In this document: positions 11,301 to 20,824 of the stretch, in pieces | Layout: the number at the start of each line of letters is the position of its first letter | Numbering within the stretch: the stretch's first letter is position 1 | Assembly (NCBI RefSeq): GCF_022581195.2 | Contig: NC_061458.1 | Location: 9,176,001-9,240,000, forward strand | Reading direction: 5' to 3' | DNA from: Helicoverpa zea | Taxonomy: Eukaryota; Arthropoda; Insecta; Lepidoptera; Noctuidae | DNA length: 64,000 bases | Notes under the pieces: model-generated | The model's input: the letters and a program-made list of their open reading frames with translations, nothing else | Told to the model about the DNA's origin: nothing | Database searches by the model: none | Translations under genes and position numbers: made by a program

Positions 11301-14300
11301 TACAAAGAAAACAAAAATTATCAGAAACAAAATAAGCGAAATAAGTAAAGAAATCAAAAACCAAATAAGAAAAGACAGAGAACGCACTAGGCGTGAAACT
11401 TTTGAAAAATACATAAGCAAAACCGGAGGTATTAAAAAGCTCTAAAAACTTAAAAAAAAAAAGAAAAACTGGATACCCAATATGAAAGACCGACTTTCGA
11501 AAACGAAAACAAAAAGATATGATATACTGTCAATAGCAACTACATTCTACGAAAACCTTTACTCCAGCAAGAACCAAATAGTAAACACCGACTTAAATAA
11601 CACCGACGCGGTTCCACCTATACTAATAGAAGAAATATACAAGGCAATAGAAACACAGAAGAAGGATAAAGCTCCCGGCCCTGATAATATCAGCAACGAA
11701 TTACTTACAGATTGTAAAAACGAGCTAGTACCACTACTTAAACACATTTTCAACGACATATTGCACACCGAGGAAATTCCTGCACAGTGGACTACATCAA
11801 CAATAATCCTACTCCATAAAAAGGGGGACAAAGGAGATATTAACAACTACAGACCAATAAGCCTAATGTCGAACATTACAAAATTTTTGCAAAAATTGTC
11901 CTAAGGCGAATAACCAAAACTCTTGATGAAAACCAGCCCAAGGAACAGGCTGGCTTCCGGTCAGGCTATTCAACATTGGACCATATACTAACGGTAAGAC
12001 AACTTTTTGAAAAAGCCAAAGAGTTTAAAGTGCCCTTCTACTGTTGCTTCATCGATTTCAACAAGGCATTTGACTCAATAGAACACAACAGTATCTGGCA
12101 ATGTCTGAAGAAACAAGGAGTCGACCAGAAATACATTAGGATTTTAAAAAAAGCATATACACTAACAGTACAGTAAGAATAAAACTAGAGAAACAAGGGA
12201 AACAAATAAACATAAACAGAGGCGTACGCTAGGGAGATCCACTGTCACCTAAATTATTCACAGCTGTACTGGAAGATATCTTTCGGAGACTGGAATGGGA
12301 CCACTACGGACTTAACATAAATGGCGAAAATCTTACACACTTGAGGTTCGCTGATGACATAATAATACTGGCAAGGAGCAAAGACCAACTACAATACATG
12401 ATCACTGATCTGGATAGAGAAAGCCGCGAGGTAGGTCTGACGATGAACATTTCAAAAACCAAAGCTATGACAAACGCATTGGAAGACAATATTCTTTTAA
12501 ACGGCGAACCAGTAGAGTTTGTAAAAGAATACACTTACTTGGGCCAACAAATCTCGGTCACTGATATAATGACAAAAGAAATCGACACAAGGATTGGAAA
12601 TGCATGGAAACGCTACTGGGGGTTTAAGGAAATAATGAAAAATACAGAAATCAAAACGTACGTGAAAACAAAACTGTATAACACTTGTATACTCCCAGTC
12701 TTGACATATGGCTGCGAGACATGGGCTCTCACCAAAGCGCAATATAAGAAACTTGAAACGTGTCAGACGGCAATGCAAAGAAGCATGCTAAATATAAGAA
12801 AATCTGATAGAATAAGAAACACCACTATCCGAAGGCGCATGAAAATTGAGAATGTCACAACTAGAATAAGGAAACTAAAGTGGAAATGGTCCGGCCACAT
12901 AGTCAGAGGCAATGACAAGGGGAACAAAAACATAATCTTGGTACCCTAGGGACAAGAAAATAAATCGAGGAAGACAGTACCGAAGATGGGATGACGAAAT
13001 TAAAAGCATAGCAGGGAATATATGGACTAGAAGAGCCCAATACAGAGCAGAGTGGAAGGAAATGGAGGAGGCATTTGCCAAAGTTGGGCAAACAGACCAG
13101 GTCGTTGGTGTCATCAACTCGTCAGAGTTGTTAGATTAAGATTGTATACTGTAAACAAGGTCTGAATAAAGGCTATTTTTATTTTTATTTTATTTTTTAT
13201 TTTATTTAATATATGCTTAGGTTTATGTGATCATGAATTTTAAAATATTCCAATAGCGTTTCAATAAAAATAAATTGAAAAATCCGCTCGCTTCGCTCGC
13301 GGTTTCTTCATCTTTTCTGGTTTATTCTGCGCTCTTTGAGTCCAATCTAACAAAAAGTTAAAGTATCGAAGTAGCAAAAACAACTGACGCTCTACGCTGA
13401 CGATTTCTAAGCTGTTCAGGAGGTGGAGGACTTTTGTGTCCCAAATAATTTCGCTTTAGTGTCCTCAAAACTCAAAAAATTTGGCGCTCGCTACGCTCGC
13501 GGCTTTTTCACTTTAGGCCGGTTTTATAAACTCGTTTTGGTACTGTTCTAAATCTTAAAAATTTTGCGCTCGCTGCGCTCGCGGCTTTTTTACTTGACAC
13601 TGGTTTCTATAAAACTAGTTAGCGCTTTATAACTTTGCAGTGGTACGACTCCGGTTTCTTTATGTTAAACCTAGCAAAAAGCACCATGAATGATTTCTAC
13701 ACAATTTTTAAGTACTTCAATTACAATTTTAGTCCGTGATTATATTGTGTCGTTTTTTTGGGGGGGTGCCACCCGATGGGTGCGCCTCTGATATAGTACC
13801 TACCCGAACGAATGAACCGATTTTAATTTAGTATTTTTTTTTGTATTACAGGTGTTTTACGGGCGAGTTTCATGAAAATCAATTGAGCCGTTTAAAAGTT
13901 ACAGAGGTTTTACGCTTTAAAGTCGCTGTCAGATAAACTTGTTAGGCAACATTAAACTCTTCGGTACATAGCGGGTTGCAAAAATAATCTAGTAACTGAC
14001 AGAAATATCATTAAGTTCACAATCATTAGGGGCGGCAAAAATTGAATGGCCTACTAGCGGCAAATTTGTAAATCCGCCACTGTACCTACTTGACTTATTA
14101 GCTGGCCAGCTTCAGCTTTTAAATTCAAAATCCAATGACTGTTAGCTATGCATAATACATAACCTACCTACATTAATGTATAAGTACATGAATATAGCAA
14201 GCTCATAGCAACATTATGAACCAACTATATATTATTGTACTGATAAGTAACACGTTAAGTCACTGTATCTGAGTACTTAAACATTATCTAGTAAATCACA

Positions 14301-17300
14301 CGATCGATTTTGATACGGTAAGCTTATATAGTTCCTCTCATATCCTATACTTTTCCTGATTTTGGGAAACTGATCCCCTTTCTGTTATCGAAATGGAAAA
14401 TCAAAATATTCTGCCCTCGAAAAGTGCTATGTAAGGCTGATTGAAAGAAAAAAAAGTCAACAAACAATTTTCATAAGACGCCTAGATTTGGCACTATCTT
14501 TTTAATGTTTACTTTAGTACACATGTTCTTCCTGTCATGCTAATACTCAGCATTAAATTGTTGATTTATCGCCTTGACACACAATTCAAATATGTACTTA
14601 CCATTCGTCATTTGCACAACTATACAATTGTGTATAAGTATGTAGGTACAATCTGTTCAGAAGAATAAGTGTTCTGAAATCAATTAGGTATGACTTATTA
14701 CGAATTTTATCAATTAAAATGACTTCCCATTATTCACGTGAGCATTTTTCAAAAACTACTAATTATGGAACTAATTGTCATTTTAATTGGTATCGTTACT
14801 CATGTCATATTCATTAATTTAGTAGGATTAACAACATAAACCACTATTAGTAAACTTATTTCGACTTAAATCATGAATTTTAATGAAATACTACACAATA
14901 ATCTAAAGCCTAGACAACTTTTTTCTCATCCGGATTCTACAAACAGTTTCCTCAAAACGCGTTTTAGTATAGTATTCCTTCAACAACGAGGGTGGTCAAA
15001 AACAAAACAATATCTAGCGGTAGCCATCTTTCTTTTAAAGATAGAATATCGAGCACTAAAAGCTTTGCGGTGTTTTCTTATAGTTCTGTGCATAAAGCCG
15101 TTGCTTCGGCCGAGGCGAGCGTTGGCAAGCATCCCAAGTTCGGCTCATCTGACTTATATTAGTGTTTATTGGCACTGGGTAACTGCTCCCTTGGAAGTTA
15201 TGAGACTAATTCAAATTAAGCTTAATTATCCTTGGACTTACGAAGTAGACTTTATGGGAATTCTAGGTTGCCTACTTACCTACTTTATACAGGATTTGGT
15301 TTTTGACATAGGACATTATTTTAAAATGTACATTGAGAAATGATCCAACTACTTAGTTAATATTGATCTGTGTCGGACTCACCTCAACGAAGGCATAACT
15401 ATTTTATTTATTCCAAACTTTTATTAGCATTAACGTGAAATTAACCGAATTAGATCTACTCGAACTAAACACAAACAAATCGCTTAATAACTAATCAACG
15501 AGCAGCTAAATTATATAGCATTACACTTCTGGCCAAACAAAACGAGTCAAAGTTAAAACAGCAACAACAATAATTAAAACTACGTTCATATTTCAGGCTT
15601 AGGAGAGAAGTGTTTGGGTCCTTGTTGCAACGCGTACGGCAACGGGAGCCTGCAGTGTTGGCAAGGGATTTGCCAGCCTTGCTACGATAACCTCGGTAAA
15701 TGGACTTGCAGGTTCGCATGCACTGTTATAAGCGGGATATACGACAAAGGAATTGGGAGGATTTGAGCAAAAATATTAAAGTGACGACATTTTTCTAACG
15801 TCTAACTCATACATTGCCATTTATTCATAAAAATAAATGAACAATGGCTAACAGAATAATGAATATGTAGTTAAAATTAATAATTTCTTAATGTAACTCC
15901 ATTTTATTGCACTTAAGTGTAGATAAATTGTCCACTCACAAAGTAAGTGCTAATTTCTTAGAAGAATGGCAATATTTTTCTTTATAATACGAGTGTAGAT
16001 AATAAAGTCTTATATTAATTACTTACTACTAGAAATGAACGCAAGGAATATCCTATGTTTTTAAAACAATACGTAATGCGAAACCAATCAATTATTTTTG
16101 TTTCAGTTACTGACATTCTTTAGATGTAAACCGTGGATATAAACAGTTGCGGTTCTTTGAAAACTGTAACTCTAGTCCAATGCGTCTTTTATTCGATTCT
16201 CTTTAATGAATCTAAAAAAACAATTCAGTATAAAACATTATTAAATTTCCTAATACCTTGGACCCTGTATTTTTCGGGCTTCCATTTACCTACCGCACTG
16301 TGGTTGTAGGTACTTATATTTATTTACAAAGTAGCGAAGAGCAATTCTTAACTAATTCTAAATCAGAATAAAAACTTCACCACATGATATTAAAATGATT
16401 TCATTTTTATCTACCTGCATATTTTACTACGAGCTACGCCGTAGCCCGTAGCAGGACATAGCCGCTTTTCACCTATTTTTCGTAGCTCAAGAAGGAATTA
16501 ATGATCTTAGGCGATTTACTTACATACGTTTTAATCAAAAGCGCATTTGATGTTACGTTCCAGGGAATCGCTAGAACAAATTCTTCTGATTTCCAGTACT
16601 CAGGTGATAATGGGCGCTGCGCTGATCCTCGGGATTATAGCCACGTTCGTACTACTCTACAAACTTTGTGCAGCTACGGATTTGAGGTAACATGTTATGT
16701 GTTACTTTAGTATATGTAGAAATGTATATCTAGTTAAAGTTGTAAAGTAAACTAGTTATTTTTTTTTCTAAGACCTAAATTCAAACGACTATAGCCCCTA
16801 AACCTAAAAGTTATCTGGTAGAGAATGCTTAAGGCTTGAAGTCCGTCTTTGCGACTACACTTTTTTCAAACATGGAATACATAAATTAAAAAAATATATA
16901 TTCAGTTTTTATACCTACTGAAATATTTTGGTCACAGAATGCACTTATCTAAGATTAAGAATTCATAAAATTGCCATTACGAGCACAGCTTTATCGTATA
17001 GCAATCTAAGGTCAGAAGTATCTTCTTAATTTAGTCTAATAAGACTTCTGATAAATGAGTATTATTCTAAGATTAATGTTGATCCACAGAGCCTTCGGCC
17101 CGGGATACAACGGTGACGGCCGTCTGTCTATCGGAAGTTTACAATTGTACGTTGAAGAAAGGTTACGAGACGCCCCACCAAGGTGAATATTATACATAAT
17201 AGTTACGAATAAAATAAACAAAAAGTGAATTAATATCTTAAAGAAGCCCTTCTAGAGGACATTGGAGGAAGTTCGTTTTCTATTCCTGAATTTTGTATAG

Positions 17301-19681
17301 GATAAAAATTTTGCAGTAGACTACCAGAGAAATAGAGATGGCGACAAGGGAGGGTCATCTTTGACGTAACATAAAATTAAATACATAGTACTTAAAGCAC
17401 GCTCTTTTTACAGTACTTTCAACTTTGTACAATTAAGTACAAACAAATTATCCAAAGAAACCCTAAACTAGGTACCTACTTACTACACTATTCATCATCC
17501 TCATCATCCTCCTGCCCTTATCCCAATTTCATTTGGGGTCGGCGCAGCATGTTTTCTTCTTCCATACTCCTCTATCTCCCGTCATCTCACAAGTAACATT
17601 CTTTCTTACCATATCTACTTTCACACAATCCATCCATCGTTTTTTTGGTCTTCCTCTTCCACTATATCCGTCCACGTTCATACTCATCACCTTCCTCACA
17701 ACATGACTCTCATTCCTCCGCATCACATGCCCATACCACGACAGCCGGTTTCCACGCAGTTTTTCTGATACCGGCGCCACTTTCAAACTTCCTCTTATAT
17801 ACTCATTCCTCACTCTATCCATTCGCGTAACTCCACACATACCTCTTAACATTCTCATCTACACTACTATCAAAAAGAAAATGCCACACTCTCTGTTTAT
17901 GGCGAGAATTAGGTATTTACGTTTAAGAATTTATTATTGTTAAATTTAAAACACACCAACAATATATTAAGAACACAAATAGGAAAGCAGGTATATAGGT
18001 ACTCAGAATAATGTTGTTGGAAGTATCGATAGACTGCACAGAATTGTGGTATTTTCAAGAATTGCTAAGTTTGCAATATCATTGTATTATCGAACTACCA
18101 GGAACAATGGCTTACCATGAGTTCAGATTTTACAAAAGCAGCCTTTGGATTCAACGTAAAACAGCAATTTCTCGCGGTTTATACCCTTTCCCATTCTCGC
18201 AATCGGATAAAAGATAGGTACCTATATAATCTACATTACTGCTAACGTTAATTAAACCTATTTACAAATTGAAGAGAGAGTGAATCACTCTATGATCTCT
18301 GGCTAAATATATTTTTAGAAACAGAACGCCTAAATGAACCTATCTTATTTTTTTTTACCTGCTCAAGCGTTTTCTTTCTACCTTTTTACGATCAGATGCC
18401 ACATAAATATATGTACCCAAGTACCTGCCATATAAGAAGGTACTTATTTCCTTGAAACCTTTAATTTACCCTGAGGGCTTACAATAAAGAGGACGGGTCT
18501 TGGCATGTAGATTAAATAATAATTACAACCGGCCCACGTTAAACGGTGGGATACATTAGCCTGTGGTCTGGTAGCAACACCAAAAACGTTTAATTAACGT
18601 GTCTTAATTAATTAGTAGTTCATTAGATTGGTGTGATGAATTTGGCACTGTCATTTGACTAGCTACGTGTGTAAACATTAAAAAGAAAAAAGAAAAAATA
18701 TCGAAGTTTCAAACTTTGTGCTCATATACACATCAACACCAATAAAAATTGGCTTGGTCAATAAAGCCACAGCTCTATTACTGAAAGGAAATCAAATACA
18801 TATTGTTTCTGAAATCTATGACTGGCTCCTTACTAAAATGACTGTCTGGTACTCTGGTTGAAAATTATTTTTCCGATAGCATATGACACTAGCGACATCT
18901 AGAAATTTTAGATGGGACGTTAAGTTGCTCATTTAGCGGTATAGGTGTCGCTGCATTTTTATGGTCAATGATAGATAAAAGAAGCCAGCAAAAAAACTTT
19001 TTTTTAGTGCAAAGCTGAAACAACAATTCTTACCCTTCCATTTCTGGCCCAAGTCACCAGTCCCGCAATAATTCCATAATGAAATATAGTTATTCCTCAA
19101 TTAAGAGGGAATCGGAAGGTACATACTTAGACAGAATTATTTAGTCTTTTGTATTAGCTTACTGAATCTTTTTTTAGCTTAAAACTACCAACAACTTTAA
19201 CCAGTAGATGCATAAACGTTTCTAATCTAATTAAATTACTCACTTACTCAGTAACAATTTCATACTTTTTTTAGATATTCACGAACGCCAGTAGCAGGCT
19301 CTGCAACATACCCTGCCGTAGCATTTCTCAATGCTGGATTTGTAAGTAGCTATATGGGATTCACATTGATCCTGTAACTATTATCTACTTTTTAATAAAA
19401 AAAAACGTAATAAAATATCCTATAGTAATGTTATAATAAGAGTTCCGAACACGTTTCCAAAGACTGTTTAAAACGATCTTTTTTAAATAAAACCTCTTAT
19501 AGTGACCACCTTCTCACTAGATTATTGTAGAACGGCGAATTTTTTTGATGTCGTTTTAATAAATGTTTATGTTGTGGATGTGTTTTAATTGTTCTAGATC
19601 CACGACAGCAGTATTCCGCCTCCCCCATACACGCCAGAAGATAAACCAGAAGAGAACCGAAACACAGTAAACCATATATGA
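8310..19681 (+). CDS. Type I membrane protein with Cys-rich ectodomain and two PPxY motifs (seven exons)
   Basis: Joining 8310-8379, 9693-9809, 15597-15711, 16597-16686, 17090-17182, 19275-19341 and 19598-19681 gives one open frame of 211 residues. All junctions are GT-AG and all phases agree. Residues 1-17 are a signal peptide with hydrophobic core IVFCCLFFVLVCA. Residues 18-102 are a Cys-rich ectodomain: an EGF/EB-like part with CYCAKGY, then a CC-containing part (CLGPCC, CWQGICQPC). A transmembrane helix spans about 104-122 (ALILGIIATFVLLY), with a Cys just inside. The tail has PPRY at 160-163 and PPPPY ending at 195, which are WW-domain ligands. The architecture resembles the Shisa, WBP1 and VOPP1 types, but I cannot assign a family. 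The likely role, inferred only from these motifs, is an adaptor between membrane cargo and NEDD4-type ligases or other WW proteins. An AATAAA signal lies at 19753. Confidence 0.8.
8380..9692 (+). other. Intron 1 with diverged repeat remnants
   Basis: The intron contains diverged pieces of the repeat seen at 3064: at 8878-8990 (TTCGAATCGGTTCAGCAGTT, then TCTCTTTATTATCTTACTG) and at 9335-9480 (CGCCCGCATGCCGTGGGAAC, then TACTA). It also has a remnant of the TACGGAACCCTAAAAA end at 9276-9315. No coding exon was seen. Confidence 0.5.
9693..9809 (+). CDS. Membrane-protein gene, exon 2 (EGF/EB-like Cys module)
   Basis: The acceptor CTGTTTCAG precedes 9693 and the donor is CCCG|GTAAGT, phase 1 at both ends. 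The exon encodes about 39 residues with eight cysteines, including the EGF-like CYCAKGY and a closing CIRC. The symmetric phase fits a modular extracellular exon. Confidence 0.85.
10297..10570 (+). repeat. Left copy of 274-bp direct repeat flanking the RTE
   Basis: This segment recurs at 13207-13480 with about four mismatches in 274 bp, at a constant offset of 2910 bp. It is part of the hAT-like element and brackets the RTE body. It is best explained as an unusually long target-site duplication; local duplication is an alternative. Confidence 0.85.
10571..13139 (+). pseudogene. RTE endonuclease/reverse transcriptase, inactivated
   Basis: Recognisable motifs are the endonuclease MGDFNAQIG near 10720 and SDHRVLRARL near 11000, then the RT motifs YRPISL near 11850, FIDFNKAFDS near 12050, GDPLSPKLF near 12240 and FADDIIILA near 12345, followed by the RTE C-terminal region ending at 13139. 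The frame is broken by an in-frame stop at 11443, frameshifts near 11885, 12170 and 12945, and a TAG near 12231 just before the GDPLSP box. The N-terminal part of the endonuclease is absent. It cannot make a working enzyme. Apparent short genes in other frames here are shadows. Confidence 0.9.
10571..13206 (+). mobile_element. 5'-truncated RTE-clade non-LTR retrotransposon
   Basis: The order is a partial apurinic-type endonuclease, then reverse transcriptase, then a 3' tail of irregular TTTTA-type repeats (13174-13206), as in RTE elements. The first bases of the endonuclease are missing: the open frame enters in mid-domain directly from the flanking repeat. Target-primed reverse transcription that stopped early would explain this. 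AATAAA is at 13165. The element inserted inside the hAT-like element and is flanked by about 274-bp direct repeats. Confidence 0.88.
13207..13480 (+). repeat. Right copy of 274-bp direct repeat flanking the RTE
   Basis: This is the second copy of 10297-10570. Differences are CACC to TATC within AAGCACCGAAG (two changes), one T to A near 13457 and one C to A near 13476. It begins directly after the TTTTA-rich RTE tail and continues seamlessly into the hAT-like element. Confidence 0.85.
14091..15596 (+). other. Remainder of intron 2
   Basis: AT-rich intronic sequence. A 156-codon open frame at 14873-15343 is the longest non-transposon frame here. It shows no recognised domain, has no good splice acceptor tied to it and has a composition typical of chance translation. 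Nothing else was recognised. Confidence 0.45.
15597..15711 (+). CDS. Membrane-protein gene, exon 3 (second Cys module)
   Basis: The acceptor is ATATTTCAG, phase 1. The exon encodes CLGPCC and CWQGICQPC, ending LGKWTC plus two bases. I chose the donor AG|GTTCGC at 15711 because it gives phase 2, which matches exon 4. The more canonical GTAAAT at 15696 gives phase 1 and would shift the transmembrane exon out of frame. The donor is weak, so this junction is the least certain of the gene. Confidence 0.7.
15712..16596 (+). other. Intron 3
   Basis: The intron contains a GC-richer palindromic patch near 16430-16460 (TACGAGCTACGCCGTAGCCC) that is related to words at 53325-53355 and 53490-53510. These are probably degenerate copies of a dispersed repeat. 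Confidence 0.4.
16597..16686 (+). CDS. Membrane-protein gene, exon 4 (transmembrane helix)
   Basis: The acceptor is TTCCAG at 16591-16596 and the donor TTTGAG|GTAACA, phase 2 in and out. It encodes the single hydrophobic helix ALILGIIATFVLLYKLC. An alternative acceptor (ACTCAG) seven bases downstream is phase 0 and does not match exon 3. Confidence 0.8.
17090..17182 (+). CDS. Membrane-protein gene, exon 5 (juxtamembrane tail)
   Basis: The acceptor is GATCCACAG and the donor CCAAG|GTGAAT, phase 2 at both ends. It encodes 30 whole codons, ending in APP. The arginine codon of the first PPxY motif (PPRY) is split across the next splice junction. Confidence 0.8.
17491..17858 (-). mobile_element. 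RTE-clade LINE, 3' fragment
   Basis: The fragment is flanked by the 8-bp repeat CTACACTA (17483-17490 and 17859-17866), a likely target duplication. It carries only the C-terminal RT end: the minus-strand frame from 17858 has GVTRMDRVRNEYIRGSLK, LSWYGHVMRR and GRGRPKKRWMDC, typical of moth RTE elements. The 3' end reads GCCGACCCCAAATGAAATTG, then GGATAAGGGCAGGAGGATGA, and terminates in GATGA repeats. It is a 5'-truncated insertion in intron 5 of the membrane-protein gene, in opposite orientation to it. Confidence 0.9.
17529..17858 (-). pseudogene. Reverse transcriptase C-terminal remnant
   Basis: A 109-codon open frame corresponds to the region after the RT catalytic domain of an RTE-type element (WYGHVMRR and RGRPKKRW blocks). 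No catalytic box is present, so there is no enzymatic function. The frame is intact, which suggests fairly recent insertion. Confidence 0.85.
17867..19274 (+). other. Rest of intron 5
   Basis: AT-rich intron without coding exons. I see no element with clear ends. Confidence 0.5.
19275..19341 (+). CDS. Membrane-protein gene, exon 6
   Basis: The acceptor is TTTTTTTAG and the donor GGATTT|GTAAGT, phase 2 in and phase 0 out. The first base completes the arginine of PPRY and the next codon is its tyrosine. The rest is a small-residue-rich tail segment (TPVAGSATYPAVAFLNAGF). Confidence 0.8.
19598..19681 (+). CDS. Membrane-protein gene, exon 7 (PPPPY tail and stop)
   Basis: The acceptor is TTGTTCTAG, phase 0. 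It encodes 27 residues with IPPPPYTPEDKPEE and ends with TGA at 19679-19681. The PPPPY motif fits a class I WW-domain ligand. AATAAA follows at 19753-19758. Confidence 0.85.
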   Translation: MHDSSIPPPPYTPEDKPEENRNTVNHI

Positions 19682-19752
19682 AACCATTCAGTATTGTATT
19701 AAACATAGGAAAACTGTAATTTAAGTAGACATTTTTTCAAAAAAGTGATAAT

Positions 19753-19758
19753 AATAAA
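19753..19758 (+). terminator. Polyadenylation signal AATAAA
   Basis: This canonical hexamer lies 72 bases after the stop codon of the membrane-protein gene, in an AT-rich context. It is the most likely 3' end signal for that transcript. Confidence 0.6.
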
Positions 19759-20164
19759 GTTATTGTTCATATTTTTACTTTTATTAAATAGTGTATGTGT
19801 ATATTATTTACCTTCGAACTTTGATGTCATTAATATTCCCCATATATTTCTTTTATATGGTGCTTTCCCATTCTACATAGTGTCATCTCAAGAATTAAAG
19901 TTTTGATGTTGTTGATATATTTTACAGAAGTAAATGATTACTTATTATTTAAAAATAATGGCTGCGTGAATATTGTGTCAAGAACAATGTATCATGTTGT
20001 CTGCCTGCCATACCCAGGAATGTTTGAAAACAAGCTTGTAGAATACCTTATAAACAATTACATCACCATAGTAATAATGACACTATGTTAGGACTAAACA
20101 AATGCAGATCATAAAAGGTTAGCTAAGTGTCATCACCACATGTATCAGAAAGTATATAGGTACT

Positions 20165-20393
20165 ATAGTTCGGCCATTCAGAGAATGCGTTCCTGACACG
20201 TCGCGATTGAACTGACGACGTAATAACATTCATTGATTATTGATATAATAATGTTGTTTTAATGCTCCTCAATTGTTAAAACGGTAAACAACCAGCAAAA
20301 ATATTTTTATCGTAACTGCAACGCCATTGCAAAGTTACGTCGTCAGTTCAATCGCGACGTGTCAGGAACGCATTCTCTGAATGGCCGAACTAT
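20165..20393. mobile_element. 225-bp MITE, copy 1 (TA target site)
   Basis: Perfect 57-bp terminal inverted repeats begin AGTTCGGCCATTCAGAGAAT at 20167 and end at 20391, around a 111-bp non-palindromic centre. The flanks are consistent with a TA target duplication and a Tc1/mariner-like origin. The copy at 33654-33878 is identical base for base in inverted orientation. It lies between the converging 3' ends of the membrane-protein gene and HYPK. Confidence 0.92.
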
Positions 20394-20728
20394 AGTAGGT
20401 ATTAATAAGAAATTCATATATGCAGCTAAAATGTTTCTGATGCTCACATAAAGCAGTCAACAATAAGGAAATACAGAAACCCTGCATAATTTAGGAGAAC
20501 TGCAGAGCCAAACCGATTGCAGCCAACTATTTTTCTCAATCAAGAGGTTTTAGCCCCAGAATTCTTGCTGTGAATGAAGCCTATAAATAGCCCTATGAGC
20601 TGATAGATGCCTTTGACTGATAGATAAAAATAACAATCCATAATCTTTGGATAGAAAATTCTATTCACATAAGTTCAGACAGTTGTTTGTTTATGAACAT
20701 AAACTTATAAATTAGTATAATATTCATG

Positions 20729-20824
20729 TTAGTTTGTGAGGGTTGTCAGTGCTGCTACCACATCTCCCCGATGTTCCCTTAGAGTTCTTTCTGCTAATGT
20801 TCTGGAAATCTCCATCTCTTTTAC
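20729..20824 (-). CDS. HYPK exon 3
   Basis: The acceptor is ACTTCCAG. The exon has 31 codons plus TAA at 20731-20729. It encodes VKEMEISRTLAERTLREHRG and the terminal AALTTLTN, matching the conserved UBA end of HYPK. Confidence 0.95.
   Translation of the reverse strand, partial: VKEMEISRTLAERTLREHRGDVVAALTTLTN

Larger units (their letters stand above)
10145..14082. mobile_element. hAT-like non-autonomous element with nested RTE insertion
   Basis: The ends are inverted repeats: CAGTGGCGGATTTACC at 10145 and GTAAATCCGCCACTG ending at 14082. They are flanked by the 8-bp duplication TACCTACT at 10137-10144 and 14083-14090. An 8-bp duplication plus CAGTGGCG ends indicates the hAT superfamily. 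Without the nested retrotransposon and one copy of the flanking repeat, the element is about 1.0 kb and has no transposase. It contains repeated palindromic words of the form GCTCGCTTCGCTCGC at 10374, 13284, 13483 and 13565. It lies in intron 2 of the membrane-protein gene. Confidence 0.88.

Noticed and set aside
14873..15343. 156-codon open frame as a nested gene
   Set aside because: It lies inside intron 2 of the membrane-protein gene, has no recognised domain or splice support, and its amino-acid make-up looks like translated AT-rich DNA.
15696..15697. GTAAAT as donor of exon 3
   Set aside because: It is a better consensus than the chosen donor, but it gives phase 1, which puts the transmembrane exon out of frame and meets a stop.
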